This document shows, piece by piece, positions 8,184 through 16,815 of a stretch of 64,000 nucleotides of DNA. Made by a program: the position numbers and the translations under genes. The stretch spans positions 1-64,000 of the forward strand of contig JAACZV010000010.1 of the NCBI GenBank assembly GCA_009996515.1, read 5' to 3'. The notes below the pieces were generated by a model. The model saw nothing but the letters and a program-made list of their open reading frames with translations. It was not told the DNA's origin and did not search any database. The DNA is from Comamonadaceae bacterium (GTDB taxonomy: Bacteria; Pseudomonadota; Gammaproteobacteria; Burkholderiales; Burkholderiaceae_C). The stretch's first letter is position 1. Each line of letters starts with the position of its first letter.

Positions 8184-8984
8184 TCAGCCGAACAGGTCGC
8201 CCGTGATCGGCAGCGGGGCTTCGGGCGCCCCGCGCCGGGCGACGATGCGCTTCCTGCGCGGTGCCTTGGACATCAGACCCCACCAGGCCTCCGGGAACAG
8301 GTCGGCTTCGGCCGGGTCGTCCGCTCTCGACGGCCAGCTGGCCGGCTCCAGCGGCAGGGCTTGCAACTGCTCGGCGGGGCATCGCAACAGCAGCCGTTCC
8401 GCCTGCGCGCCGCTGCCGTGCAGCCACTGCCGCTGCGCTTGCGCCGGCAGGATGACGGGCATGCGCTTCTCTTGCGTCGGGTGGTGCAGGCGATCGAAGA
8501 CGGCGTGGCCGTCGGCGTTGAGCGTCAGCAGGCAGAACGACCGCTGCGTCTCGCCGTCGGGGCCGGTGCGGGCGCTCCAAAGGCCGGCCAGCCCCATGGG
8601 CTGCCCGTCCGCCAGGGCGATGCACCACAGCTCCGGCCGGCCCGAGGCGTAGCTCCACTGGGTGAGCCGTTCCGCCGGCACGATGCAGCGCTGGCCCGAC
8701 CACCAGCTGCGTCGACAGGTCGGGTCCGACTTCATGGCCTCGACGCGGCAGTGACGCGTCCGCGCGGCCAGACCGGCCTCTGGCGTGGCCGCCGGCAGCA
8801 GCCCGCACAGGCCCATGTGGAGCTCGCCCAGTGCATCGCAGGACGGCTGCTCGGCCGGGACGATGAAGGGCGCCAAGATCGCGTCTGCGTCGCGCTGCAC
8901 GGGCTGGACATCGGTGGTGGGGACGACGCCGAACGCGGAGAACAGTCGGCCGGCGTCGGTAACGGGTTCGTGATGGCTGGGCAC
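8184..8984 (-). CDS. SRAP-family (HMCES/YedK-like) protein with degenerate active site
   Basis: 266 residues. The family is recognised from GQRCIVPAE (98-105), LADGQPMGLAGLW (124-136), LTLNADGHAV (153-162) and EKRMPVIL (172-179), the core of SRAP proteins. Active members form a thiazolidine crosslink with abasic sites through Cys2, aided by an Asn, a Glu and a His. Here residue 2 is Pro (VPSHHEP in place of the expected MC-x-N-Y-x-P), the TYNAR Asn is His78, and the YE glutamate is Gln109. Only the His (H167) remains. The GTG start is forced: an in-frame stop lies seven codons upstream with no ATG or Cys between. A LexA box lies 97 bases upstream. It is probably non-catalytic; it could still bind DNA or be decaying. 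Confidence 0.8.
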   Translation of the reverse strand: MPSHHEPVTDAGRLFSAFGVVPTTDVQPVQRDADAILAPFIVPAEQPSCDALGELHMGLCGLLPAATPEAGLAARTRHCRVEAMKSDPTCRRSWWSGQRCIVPAERLTQWSYASGRPELWCIALADGQPMGLAGLWSARTGPDGETQRSFCLLTLNADGHAVFDRLHHPTQEKRMPVILPAQAQRQWLHGSGAQAERLLLRCPAEQLQALPLEPASWPSRADDPAEADLFPEAWWGLMSKAPRRKRIVARRGAPEAPLPITGDLFG

Positions 8985-9080
8985 GCGGGGTTCCTCGATG
9001 AATCAGGCCCGGCCGTGTCGGTGGAGAGCGTCCATCACGCGCCCGCTCGCAGCGCCTTCAACGGGCCTGGCTGATCGATA

Positions 9081-9096
9081 CTGTACATAAAAACAG
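9081..9096 (-). promoter_or_regulatory. LexA (SOS) operator
   Basis: CTGT-ACATAAAA-ACAG matches the proteobacterial SOS box CTGT-N8-ACAG exactly. The dyad extends on both sides (ATA/TAT, 9078-9099), as in strong boxes such as that of umuDC. The only clear gene nearby reading away from it is the SRAP gene on the minus strand (start 8984), so I assign it there. Promoter hexamers could not be fixed, so the direction is inference. A small plus-strand frame (9137-9277) is an alternative target. Confidence 0.85.
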
Positions 9097-9136
9097 TATT
9101 GATCGGCGCCGGCGCCCCGCACAAGGAAGAACGCCC

Positions 9137-9277
9137 ATGCCGGCTGCGAGCCTGCATGGGCGGGAGTGGTGTCTGAGGCCGGGGCGTGTCGGGCCCCGCA
9201 GCGCAATGCCTGACGGATCAGGCCTCGCGCCTCAAGCCCGGCGGCTGGCATGCCGCCGGTCCTTCGTCGCGGGTTGA
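9137..9277 (+). CDS. Possible small ORF (46 aa) downstream of the LexA box
   Basis: An ATG preceded by AAGGAAG with good spacing opens a 46-codon frame beginning MPAASLHGREWC. Its stop codon abuts the lysS stop head to head (9275-9277 and 9278-9280). It lies 40 bases past the SOS box on the plus strand. Against it, only about three quarters of codons end in G or C, below the real genes nearby, and no family is recognised. Kept as a low-confidence candidate for an SOS-induced peptide. Confidence 0.22.
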   Translation: MPAASLHGREWCLRPGRVGPRSAMPDGSGLAPQARRLACRRSFVAG

Positions 9278-10801
9278 TCAGTCCGCAGCGGACTGATCTC
9301 GCTCGCGCCTCAGTGCCGGGAACAGGATCACGTCGCGGATGGACGGCGAGTCGGTGATCAGCATCATCAGCCGGTCGATGCCGATGCCGCAGCCGCCGGT
9401 GGGGGGCATGCCGTATTCCAGCGCGCGGATGAAGTCGGCGTCAAAGTACATCGCCTCCTCGTCGCCATCGTCCTTGTTGGCCACCTGGGCCTGGAAGCGC
9501 GCGGCCTGGTCCTCGGCGTCGTTCAGCTCGGAGAAGCCGTTGGCGTACTCGCGGCCCGTGATGAAGAGCTCGAAGCGCTCGGTGATCTTGGGGTCGGCGT
9601 CCGACGCTCGGGCCAGCGGCGACACCTCGACGGGGTAGTCGATGATGAAGGTGGGCTCCCACAGCTTCTCCTCGACGACGGCTTCGAACAGGCCGAACTG
9701 CAGCTCGGCCAGGCTCCAGCGCGCGGGCGCCTGCTCGCCGGCGGCGAGGATCCTGGCGCGCAGCACCTCGGGGTTGTCGGCCTCCTCGCCGCTCAGGCCG
9801 GCGAACCGGATCAGCGAGTCGCGCACCGACAGGCGGGCGAAGGGCTTGTCCAGCGCCACCGGCTTGCCGGCATAGGTCAGCGCGGCGCTGCCGGTGGCGG
9901 CGATGGCCGCATGGCGCAGCACGGCCTCGGTGAAGTCCATGATGTCGTGATGCGTCCAGTAGGCCGCATAGAACTCCATCATCGTGAACTCGGGGTTGTG
10001 GCGGACCGAGATGCCCTCGTTGCGGAAGTTGCGGTTGATCTCGAACACGCGCTCGAAGCCGCCCACCACCAGGCGCTTCAGATACAGCTCGGGCGCGATG
10101 CGCAGGAACATCTCCTGGTCCAGCGCGTTGTGGTGCGTGATGAAAGGCTTGGCGTTGGCGCCGCCGGGGATGGGGTGCAGCATGGGCGTCTCCACCTCCA
10201 GGAAGCCGTGCTCCACCATGAAGCCGCGGATCGACGACACCGCCTTGCTGCGCGCGACGAAGCGCTTGCGGGCCTCCTCGTCGGTGATCAGGTCGACGTA
10301 GCGCTGGCGGTACTTCTGCTCCTGGTCGGTCATGCCGTGGAACTTGTCCGGCAGCGGGCGCAGGCTCTTGGTCAGCAGGCGCAGCGTCGTCACGGCGATG
10401 GACAGCTCGCCGGTCTTGGTGCGCATCAGCGTGCCCTCGGCGCCCAGGATGTCGCCCAGGTCCCAGTGCTTGAAGGCGTCGTAGACCTCAGGCCCGACGT
10501 TGTCTATGGTCACGCGCAGCTGGATGCGGCCGGTGGCGTCCTGCAGCGTGCAGAAGCTGGCCTTGCCCATCATGCGCTTGAGCATCATGCGGCCGGCCAC
10601 GCTGACCTTGACGCCCTGCGGCTCCAGCTCCTCGTTGGGCACTTCGCCGTACTGGGCCTGCAGCGGCGCGGCGCGATGCTGGGGCTTGAAATCGTTGGGG
10701 AAAGGCACCGCCGTGGCGGCCCGCAGCGCGGTCAGTTTGGCGCGGCGCTCGGCGATCAGTTGGTTGTCGTCGGTGGGCGGGGTAGGAGGTGCTTGAGTCA
10801 T
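9278..10801 (-). CDS. lysS: Lysyl-tRNA synthetase, class II
   Basis: 507 residues. An N-terminal OB-fold anticodon-binding domain (about 60-180, with [19 protein letters not shown]) precedes the class II catalytic core: motif 1 around [16 protein letters not shown], motif 2 [20 protein letters not shown], and motif 3 [12 protein letters not shown] near the C-terminus. It charges tRNA-Lys. The start is the ATG giving MTQAPPTPP; the longer open frame upstream has no family match. The last codons form an inverted repeat (GATCAGTCC at 9276-9284 with 9290-9298) that covers the stop codon and could act as an mRNA end structure, though no U-tract follows it. Confidence 0.97.
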   Translation of the reverse strand: MTQAPPTPPTDDNQLIAERRAKLTALRAATAVPFPNDFKPQHRAAPLQAQYGEVPNEELEPQGVKVSVAGRMMLKRMMGKASFCTLQDATGRIQLRVTIDNVGPEVYDAFKHWDLGDILGAEGTLMRTKTGELSIAVTTLRLLTKSLRPLPDKFHGMTDQEQKYRQRYVDLITDEEARKRFVARSKAVSSIRGFMVEHGFLEVETPMLHPIPGGANAKPFITHHNALDQEMFLRIAPELYLKRLVVGGFERVFEINRNFRNEGISVRHNPEFTMMEFYAAYWTHHDIMDFTEAVLRHAAIAATGSAALTYAGKPVALDKPFARLSVRDSLIRFAGLSGEEADNPEVLRARILAAGEQAPARWSLAELQFGLFEAVVEEKLWEPTFIIDYPVEVSPLARASDADPKITERFELFITGREYANGFSELNDAEDQAARFQAQVANKDDGDEEAMYFDADFIRALEYGMPPTGGCGIGIDRLMMLITDSPSIRDVILFPALRRERDQSAAD

Positions 10802-10827
10802 TGCAGGCCTTGGTGAATCCGCGATTT

Positions 10828-10833
10828 TAGAAT
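10828..10833 (+). promoter_or_regulatory. -10-like box TAGAAT before glycan locus 1
   Basis: TAGAAT lies 11 bases before the ATG at 10845 in the lysS-flippase divergent gap, which would give a leader of about five bases. No clear -35 was found. It is the best candidate for the promoter of the four-gene block 10845-14954. Confidence 0.45.
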
Positions 10834-10844
10834 CTCGCGCCCCC

Positions 10845-12050
10845 ATGAACGCTCCCAGCCTCACGCGCGCCACACTCACCTTGCTTGCCGGCAGCGCGCT
10901 GGCCCAGGCTTTGCCGTTGTTGCTGGGGCCCTGGATCGCGCGGCTGTACACGCCGGCGGAGTACGGCGAATTCGCGCTGGTGTGGACCGTGGCGAGCAAT
11001 CTGGCCGTCGTCGGCTGCGCGCGCTACGAGTTCGCGCTGGCGCTGGAGACCGGGGAGAAGGGCGCCGCCGCGCTGCTGGCGCTGTGCCTGCGCGTGCTGC
11101 TGGCGATGACGGCGGTGGCCGTCCTCGTCGGCGCGGTCTGGATGGTCTGGGCCGACCTGCCTCTCGCCGCTGCGTTGCCGCTGGCCGTGCTGGCCGCCGC
11201 TGCCAGCCAGGCGCTCGCGCAGTGGGCCGCGCGCGCCGGGCGCTTTGCGGCGCTGGCCTGGGGCCGTGTCGTGCAATGGGGCGGCGGCGCGCTGGCGCAA
11301 GTGGGCCTGGGCCTGCTGAACGCCGGCCCCTGGGGCCTGATGGCCGGTGCGACGCTGGCGACGGGCGTGGCGGCGGCCGTGCAGGCCCGGCCCGCGCCCG
11401 CGGGCGGCTGGCGCGGGCTGCTGGCGCCGCAGCCGCTGCGGGCCCTGGCCGTGAAGCATCGCGACTTCCCGCTGCTGAACACGCCGCATGCCTTTGCCGG
11501 CGCGCTGCAGGACACGCTGGCCCTCGCGCTGCTGGCCGCCTGGCTGGGCGCGCCCGAGGCCGGTGCCTGGGCGCTGGCGCTGCGCTATCTGAAGGCGCCG
11601 GCCAGCCTGGTCGGCGGCTCGCTGTCCCAGGCCCTCTATCCGCGCCTGACGCAGACCGCCAACCGCCTTGAGGCGCGCGCGCTGGTGCGCCGCCAGCTGT
11701 TGCTGCTGGCGGCCCTGGCCCTGCCGCTGCTGCTGGCGCTGCTGGCCTGCGGGCCCTGGCTGTTCGAGACCTTGTTCGGCGCCCAGTGGCGCGGCGCGGG
11801 CGAGCTGGCCCGGTCGCTGGCGCCCTATGTCGCGCTGCATTTCATCGCCGCGCCGCTGTCCGTCGTGACGCTGGCCTGGGGGGCCCAGGCCTGGGCGCTG
11901 AAGCTGGCGCTGGTGGGCCAGGCGATGTTCATCGCCGGGCTGGCGGCCGGCCTGCATCTGGGCGGCCTGGCCGGCGCGGGCTGGGGCGTGTCGGCGGCGA
12001 TGCTGCTCTACTTCGGCTACTTCTTCTGGGCACTGTGGACCTGGGAATGA
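10845..12050 (+). CDS. Polysaccharide flippase, Wzx-like (MOP superfamily)
   Basis: 401 residues with about 11-12 predicted membrane helices and the family's N-terminal pattern ([26 protein letters not shown]). Flippases of this type move undecaprenyl-pyrophosphate-linked oligosaccharides from the inner to the outer leaflet of the cytoplasmic membrane. It is the first gene of glycan locus 1, and its stop overlaps the start of the acyltransferase gene. The sugar specificity cannot be read from sequence. It is one of three such flippases in the window (also 35541-36767 and 45339-46772). Confidence 0.82.
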   Translation: MNAPSLTRATLTLLAGSALAQALPLLLGPWIARLYTPAEYGEFALVWTVASNLAVVGCARYEFALALETGEKGAAALLALCLRVLLAMTAVAVLVGAVWMVWADLPLAAALPLAVLAAAASQALAQWAARAGRFAALAWGRVVQWGGGALAQVGLGLLNAGPWGLMAGATLATGVAAAVQARPAPAGGWRGLLAPQPLRALAVKHRDFPLLNTPHAFAGALQDTLALALLAAWLGAPEAGAWALALRYLKAPASLVGGSLSQALYPRLTQTANRLEARALVRRQLLLLAALALPLLLALLACGPWLFETLFGAQWRGAGELARSLAPYVALHFIAAPLSVVTLAWGAQAWALKLALVGQAMFIAGLAAGLHLGGLAGAGWGVSAAMLLYFGYFFWALWTWE

Positions 12051-12616
12051 TGCGCGTCTTCCTCAATCGCCTGCGCCGCCGCCTGGTGCGGCTGATCGGC
12101 TTTCGCATGCTGTTCGGCGAGGCCGGCGCGCCGCATTCGCGCATCGCGCCCAGCACCTGCATCGAGGGCGAGGCAGGCCTGCAACTGGCCGACCATGTCT
12201 TCATTGGCCAGTTCAACTTCATCGACGCCAGCGCCGGCCTCGTCATCGAGGAAGGCGTGCAGATCACCAACTTCTGTTCCATCGTGACCCACAGCACCCA
12301 CGACGCGCTGCGCATCAACGGCCGGCGCTTCGCGACCCAGGGCGGCGAGCCGCCGGGCTATCGCAAAGGCGCCATCCGCCTGGGCGCCTACAGTTTCGTC
12401 GGCCCGCACAGCCTCATCGAGCCCGGCAGCACGCTGGGCAAGGGCGCCATCCTGTGTGCCTATTCGCAGCTGCGTGGCGGCGCGCCGGACTTCGCCATCA
12501 TGGCCGGCCAGCCGGCCCGCCAGGTGGGCGACACGCGCCAGCGCGACGCCGAGCTGCTGGCCCGCCACCCCGAGCTGCGCGAGGCCTACCAGGCCTGGGC
12601 GGGAGGGCGGCCATGA
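12047..12616 (+). CDS. Acyltransferase of the left-handed beta-helix (hexapeptide) family
   Basis: 189 residues. Hexapeptide-repeat turns run through the central region (VFIGQFNFID, LVIEEGVQITNFC, AIRLGAYSFVGPHSLI), ending in IMAGQPARQVG, the usual C-terminal segment of WbbJ-like O-acetyltransferases. It most likely O-acetylates a sugar of the locus 1 glycan. It lacks the N-terminal Rossmann-like part of PglD-type sugar N-acetyltransferases, so I do not call it PglD. Two ATG codons lie side by side (12047 and 12050). The first overlaps the flippase stop. The stop overlaps the next start (ATGA). Confidence 0.82.
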   Translation: MMRVFLNRLRRRLVRLIGFRMLFGEAGAPHSRIAPSTCIEGEAGLQLADHVFIGQFNFIDASAGLVIEEGVQITNFCSIVTHSTHDALRINGRRFATQGGEPPGYRKGAIRLGAYSFVGPHSLIEPGSTLGKGAILCAYSQLRGGAPDFAIMAGQPARQVGDTRQRDAELLARHPELREAYQAWAGGRP

Positions 12617-13731
12617 GCGCCGTGCCGCAGGCGCCCAAGGGCCGACCGGGCCTGGGCGGCGGGCTCAAGCTGGTGCTCATCGGCGATGGCGAAAGCCCGC
12701 ATCTGCTGAAGTGGGCCCGTGCGCTGGCGCCGCGCGTGCAGCTGTACGCCATCTCGTCGCGCGGCTTCCTGCCCGAGTTCCAGCGCCTGCTGCCCGATGC
12801 CCAGCGCCTGGCGCTGAACACGGCACCCGAGCATGGCGGCGGCAACGTCGCGCTGGTCAAGCAGCTGCCCAGGGTGGGGGCCTGGCTGGCCCAGGTCGAC
12901 GCGGACTGGCTGCACGCCCATTACCTCACGTCGCACGGCACGCTGGCCTGGGCGGCCAGGCTGGGCTGGCGGCTGCGGGCGCAGATCGCCGGCTCGGCCT
13001 GGGGCAGCGACATCCTCGTCACACCCAACCGCGGCGGCAGCTGGAAGTGGCTGACCAAGAAGGCGCTGAAGAGCTGTGCCATCACGACGTCCGACTCCGC
13101 CCACATGGCCCAGCGCATGCGCGAGCTGGGGGCGGGCGAGGTGATGGTCTTCCCCTTCGGCCTGGAGGCCCTGCCCAGGCAGAACGCGAAGAAGCAGCCC
13201 TGGCTGTGCTTTGCCAACCGGGGCCTGGAGCCCATCTACCGGCCGCAACTCGTCGTCGACGCCTTTGCGCGCATCGCCGCGGCCCAGCCCGAGGCGCGGC
13301 TGGTGGTGGCCAACGACGGCTCGCTGCGCGCCGCGCTGGAGGCCGATGTCGCCGCCCGCGGCCTGGCCGAGCGGGTCAGCTTCGTGGGCCGCCTGGACGC
13401 GGCCACGCAGGCCAGCCACTACGCGCGCTCGACCTGGTTCCTGAGCCTGCCCGAGAGCGACTCGGTGTCGGTCTCGGTGCTGGAGGCCATGGCCCATGGC
13501 TGCGTGCCGCTGCTGTCCGAGCTGCCGGCCAACCGCGAGCTGATCGGCGATTCGGCGCGCGGCCTGATCGTGTCCGAGGCCGCGGCGTCGCTGGACGACC
13601 TGCCGGCCCGCATGGCGGCGCTGGACGCGGCCCGCCTGGCCGCCGTCAACCGCGACTGGGTGGCCGCAAACGGCCTGTTCGAGCCCCATGTGCAGCGTTT
13701 CCTGACGCGGCTGCGCGAGCTCACGGCATGA
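12613..13731 (+). CDS. Glycosyltransferase, GT4-like (GT-B fold)
   Basis: 372 residues. The N-terminal half begins LKLVLIGDGESPHLLKWARAL and includes DWLHAHYLTSHG. The nucleotide-sugar-binding C-terminal half contains RLVVANDGSLR, VSFVGRLDAA and the E-x7-E type segment PESDSVSVSVLEAMAHGCVP. Probably a retaining transferase that adds one sugar to the lipid-linked chain of locus 1; donor and acceptor are unknown. Start and stop both overlap neighbouring genes by four bases, which indicates tight translational coupling. Confidence 0.83.
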   Translation: MSAVPQAPKGRPGLGGGLKLVLIGDGESPHLLKWARALAPRVQLYAISSRGFLPEFQRLLPDAQRLALNTAPEHGGGNVALVKQLPRVGAWLAQVDADWLHAHYLTSHGTLAWAARLGWRLRAQIAGSAWGSDILVTPNRGGSWKWLTKKALKSCAITTSDSAHMAQRMRELGAGEVMVFPFGLEALPRQNAKKQPWLCFANRGLEPIYRPQLVVDAFARIAAAQPEARLVVANDGSLRAALEADVAARGLAERVSFVGRLDAATQASHYARSTWFLSLPESDSVSVSVLEAMAHGCVPLLSELPANRELIGDSARGLIVSEAAASLDDLPARMAALDAARLAAVNRDWVAANGLFEPHVQRFLTRLRELTA

Positions 13732-14954
13732 AGATCCTGCTCGTCAACCACTACGCCGGCTCGCCCGCCCACGGCATGGAGTTCCGGCCCTACTACCTGG
13801 CCCGAGAGTGGGTCAGGGCAGGGCACGAGGTCACCATCGTCGCGGCCAGCTACTCGCATGTGCGGGCCCAGCAGCCCGAGGTGGCCGGCGAGCCGCGCGA
13901 GGAGATCATCGACGGCATCCGCTACCGCTGGCTGCCCGTGCCGCATTACGCCGGCAACGGCGTGGGGCGGCTGCGCAACATCCTGTCCTTCCTGCGCCAG
14001 CTGCGCGCGGACGCCTGGCGGCTGACGCGCGAGCTGCGGCCCGATGCGGTCATCGCGTCCAGCACCTATCCGATGGACATCTGGGTGGCGAGGAAGCTCG
14101 CCAAGTTGGCCAAGGCCAAGCTGGTCTACGAGGTGCACGACCTCTGGCCGCTGTCGCTGATCGAGCTGTCCGGCATGTCGCCCCGCCATCCGTTCGCGCT
14201 GCTGTGCGGCAAGGCCGAGGCCGATGCCTATCGCGACGCCGACGTCGTGGTCTCCATGCTGCCCTGCGTGCATGAGCACATGGCGGCGCGGGGCCTGGAC
14301 CTGCGCAAGCTCCACATCGTGCCCAACGGCTTCGCGCCCGAGGAATGGCAGGGTGAGAGCGCGCCGCTGGGCGCGACGCTGGCCGCCCACCTGGACGCCG
14401 AGCGTGCCGCCGGCCGCGTCATCGTCGGCTACGCCGGCTCCATGGGCCTGCCCAATGCGCTGGACGTGCTGCTGGACGCCGCCGCGCGCCTGAAGGATGC
14501 GCCGCTGAGCTTCGTGCTGGTGGGCAGCGGCCACGAGGCCATGCGGCTGGTGGAGCGCGCCCAGGCCGAGGGGCTGACGCATGTGCGCTTCTTCGCCCCC
14601 ATCCCCAAGGCCCAGATCCCGACGCTGCTGAGCCGCTTCGACATCGCCTACATCGGCTGGCAGCGCACGCCCATCTACCGCTTCGGCATCGCACCCAACA
14701 AGCTCATCGACTACCTGATGGCCGGCCGCGCGGTGCTGCATTCGGTGGAGGCGGGCAACGACCCGGTGGCCGAGGCCGGCGCCGGCCTGACCGTGCCGCC
14801 GCAAGACGCCCAGGCGGTGGCCCAGGGGCTGCTGCAGCTGGCCGCGCTGTCGCCCGTCGAGCGCGAGGCCATGGGCCGGCGCGGTCGCGACTTTGCGCTG
14901 GCCCATCACGCCTACCCGGTGCTGGCGGCCCGCTTCATCGAGGCGCTGTCCTGA
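13728..14954 (+). CDS. Glycosyltransferase family 4
   Basis: 408 residues. The N-terminus MKILLVNHYAGSPAHGMEFR and EIIDGIRYRWLPVPHYAGNG resemble the WbuB/FnlC-type GT4 subfamily of O-antigen and capsule loci, which often transfer 6-deoxy-N-acetylated sugars such as L-FucNAc. The C-terminal half contains IVGYAGSMG, FVLVGSGHE and FGIAPNKLIDYLMAGRAVL, which form the donor site. Donor identity is inference. It is the last gene of the first translationally coupled block of locus 1; a 74-base gap with a -10-like box separates it from the aminotransferase. Confidence 0.87.
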   Translation: MKILLVNHYAGSPAHGMEFRPYYLAREWVRAGHEVTIVAASYSHVRAQQPEVAGEPREEIIDGIRYRWLPVPHYAGNGVGRLRNILSFLRQLRADAWRLTRELRPDAVIASSTYPMDIWVARKLAKLAKAKLVYEVHDLWPLSLIELSGMSPRHPFALLCGKAEADAYRDADVVVSMLPCVHEHMAARGLDLRKLHIVPNGFAPEEWQGESAPLGATLAAHLDAERAAGRVIVGYAGSMGLPNALDVLLDAAARLKDAPLSFVLVGSGHEAMRLVERAQAEGLTHVRFFAPIPKAQIPTLLSRFDIAYIGWQRTPIYRFGIAPNKLIDYLMAGRAVLHSVEAGNDPVAEAGAGLTVPPQDAQAVAQGLLQLAALSPVEREAMGRRGRDFALAHHAYPVLAARFIEALS

Positions 14955-15014
14955 ACGGGGCCGACCTCTGGGTGTTGCGCTGCGCCCGCCGCTGACCGAG
15001 ACGTCCCGATCACC

Positions 15015-15020
15015 GAAAAT
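15015..15020 (+). promoter_or_regulatory. -10-like box GAAAAT before the aminotransferase
   Basis: GAAAAT ends eight bases before the ATG at 15029, in the 74-base gap between glycosyltransferase and aminotransferase. It fits the short-leader pattern seen elsewhere in the window but is a weaker hexamer match. Confidence 0.3.
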
Positions 15021-15028
15021 CCCGTTCC

Positions 15029-16201
15029 ATGACCGCCCAGCCCTTTCTTCCCTTTGCCCTGCCGGAACTCGGCGACGACGAGATCGCCGAAGTCGTCGAC
15101 ACGCTGAAATCCGGCTGGATCACCACCGGCCCCAAGGCCAGGCGCTTCGAGCAGGCCTTCGCCGAGTTCCTGGGCCAGAACGGGGGCGACGGGCAGATCG
15201 AATGCATCGCCGTCAACTCGGCCACCGCCGGCCTGCACCTGGCGCTGGAGGCCATAGGCCTAGGCCCCGGCGACGAGGTCATCACGACCACCCACACCTT
15301 CACGGCCACCGCCGAGGTGGTGCGCTATCTGGGCGCCGACGTGAAGCTGGTGGACGTGGACCCGGCCACGCTGAACATCGACATCGCCGCCATCGAGGCC
15401 GCCATCACGCCTGCGACCCGCGCCATCCTGCCGGTGCACTACGCCGGCCTGGCGGTGGACATGCTGGCCGTGCTGGACATCGCGCGCCGCCATGGCCTGC
15501 GCGTCATCGAGGACGCGGCCCATGCGCTGCCGACGACGCTGGAGAAGGAGTTGATCGGCACGCTGGGCAGCGACGCCACGGTGTTCAGCTTCTACGCCAA
15601 CAAGACCATGACGACGGGCGAGGGCGGCATGCTGGTCACGCGCAATCCCGAGCTGGCCAAGCGCGCCCGCGTGATGCGACTGCACGGCATGAGCCGCGAC
15701 GCCTTCGACCGCTTCACGGCCAAGGTGCCCAGCTGGTATTACGAGATCGTCGCGCCGGGCTTCAAGTACAACCTGACCGACATCGCCGCGGCCCTGGGCC
15801 TGCACCAGCTCAAGCGCCTGCCGGCCTTCCAGGCGCGCCGCGAGCGGATCGCGATGCGTTATCACGAGGCCTTCGCCGACCTGCCGCTGATCCTGCCGCC
15901 GGACGCGCCCGAGGGCGACACGCATTCCTGGCACCTCTACGCGATCCGCCTGGCCGACGACGCCGGCATCACGCGGGACGCCTTCATCGAGGGCATGTTC
16001 GCCGCCGGCATCGGCTGCAGCGTGCACTATGTGCCGCTGCACCTGCACCCCTACTGGCGCGACCGCTACGGCCTCACGCCCGAGCAGTTCCCGCAGTCGC
16101 AGAAGGTCTACGAGCGTACGGTCAGCCTGCCGCTGTACACGGCCATGAGCGATGCGGACGTGGAGCGCGTCATCGCCGCGGTGCGCGGGCTGCTGGCCTG
16201 A
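15029..16201 (+). CDS. PLP-dependent sugar aminotransferase, DegT/DnrJ/EryC1/StrS family
   Basis: 390 residues. The family start [20 protein letters not shown] is at 28-47. The PLP-phosphate and ring contacts EDAAHA are at 161-166, and the Schiff-base lysine is K192 in [12 protein letters not shown]. The C-terminal [12 protein letters not shown] is typical of UDP-4-keto-6-deoxy-sugar aminotransferases (PglE, PseC, ArnB). With the dehydratase at 16816-18702 it would make a UDP-4-amino-4,6-dideoxy-N-acetylhexosamine from UDP-GlcNAc. Which epimer forms cannot be decided from sequence. The phosphoglycosyltransferase begins six bases after the stop. Confidence 0.92.
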   Translation: MTAQPFLPFALPELGDDEIAEVVDTLKSGWITTGPKARRFEQAFAEFLGQNGGDGQIECIAVNSATAGLHLALEAIGLGPGDEVITTTHTFTATAEVVRYLGADVKLVDVDPATLNIDIAAIEAAITPATRAILPVHYAGLAVDMLAVLDIARRHGLRVIEDAAHALPTTLEKELIGTLGSDATVFSFYANKTMTTGEGGMLVTRNPELAKRARVMRLHGMSRDAFDRFTAKVPSWYYEIVAPGFKYNLTDIAAALGLHQLKRLPAFQARRERIAMRYHEAFADLPLILPPDAPEGDTHSWHLYAIRLADDAGITRDAFIEGMFAAGIGCSVHYVPLHLHPYWRDRYGLTPEQFPQSQKVYERTVSLPLYTAMSDADVERVIAAVRGLLA

Positions 16202-16207
16202 GCGCGC

Positions 16208-16795
16208 GTGGGCAAACGCCTGTTCGACATCCTGGCCGCGGCGCTGGGCCTGCTGCTGCTGGCGCCGCTGCTGTTGCTGGTGGCGCTGTGGGTCAGGCTG
16301 GACTCGCCGGGGCCGGCGCTGTTCCGCCAGACGCGCGTGGGCCGCTTCGGCGTGCCGTTCACCATCCACAAGTTCCGCACCATGCGCGTGGCGCCCGGCG
16401 CCGCCATCACGGTGGGGGCCGACCCGCGCATCACGCGCGCGGGCCGCGTGCTGCGCCAGACCAAGCTCGACGAGCTGCCCCAGCTCTGGGACGTGCTGCG
16501 CGGCGTGATGAGCCTGGTGGGGCCGCGGCCCGAGCTGCCCAAGTATGTGGCGCTGTACCCGGCCGGGCTGCGCGAGCGCGTGCTGGCCGTGCGGCCCGGC
16601 ATCACCGATCCGGCCTCGCTGGCCTTCAGCCACGAGGCCGAGCTGCTGGCCGCGGCCGCCGACCCCGAGCGCGAGTACCGCGAGGTCATCCTGCCGGCCA
16701 AGCTCAGGCTGTCGGCTGACTACGCCGCGACGGCCAGCCTGGCGGCCGATCTGCGCCTGATCTGGATCACGCTGGGCCGGGTGCTGCGCGGCTGA
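16208..16795 (+). CDS. Phosphoglycosyltransferase, small PglC-type sugar transferase
   Basis: 195 residues, the size of the minimal monotopic enzymes. The N-terminal re-entrant hydrophobic helix (about 6-29) is followed by KFRTM (55-59), the catalytic Asp-Glu pair in KLDELPQL (D88, E89) and GPRPE (105-109). These enzymes transfer a sugar-1-phosphate from a UDP-sugar to undecaprenyl phosphate and start glycan assembly at the inner membrane. The neighbours predict an amino-dideoxy sugar as substrate. It begins with GTG at 16208, six bases after the aminotransferase stop. WcaJ-type enzymes with an extra membrane domain are longer and are excluded by length. Confidence 0.9.
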   Translation: MGKRLFDILAAALGLLLLAPLLLLVALWVRLDSPGPALFRQTRVGRFGVPFTIHKFRTMRVAPGAAITVGADPRITRAGRVLRQTKLDELPQLWDVLRGVMSLVGPRPELPKYVALYPAGLRERVLAVRPGITDPASLAFSHEAELLAAAADPEREYREVILPAKLRLSADYAATASLAADLRLIWITLGRVLRG

Positions 16796-16800
16796 GCCCC

Positions 16801-16806
16801 GACAAT
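16801..16806 (+). promoter_or_regulatory. -10-like box GACAAT before the dehydratase
   Basis: GACAAT lies nine bases before the ATG at 16816, immediately after the phosphoglycosyltransferase stop. It may give the dehydratase its own short-leader transcript. Confidence 0.3.
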
Positions 16807-16815
16807 CATCGCCTT

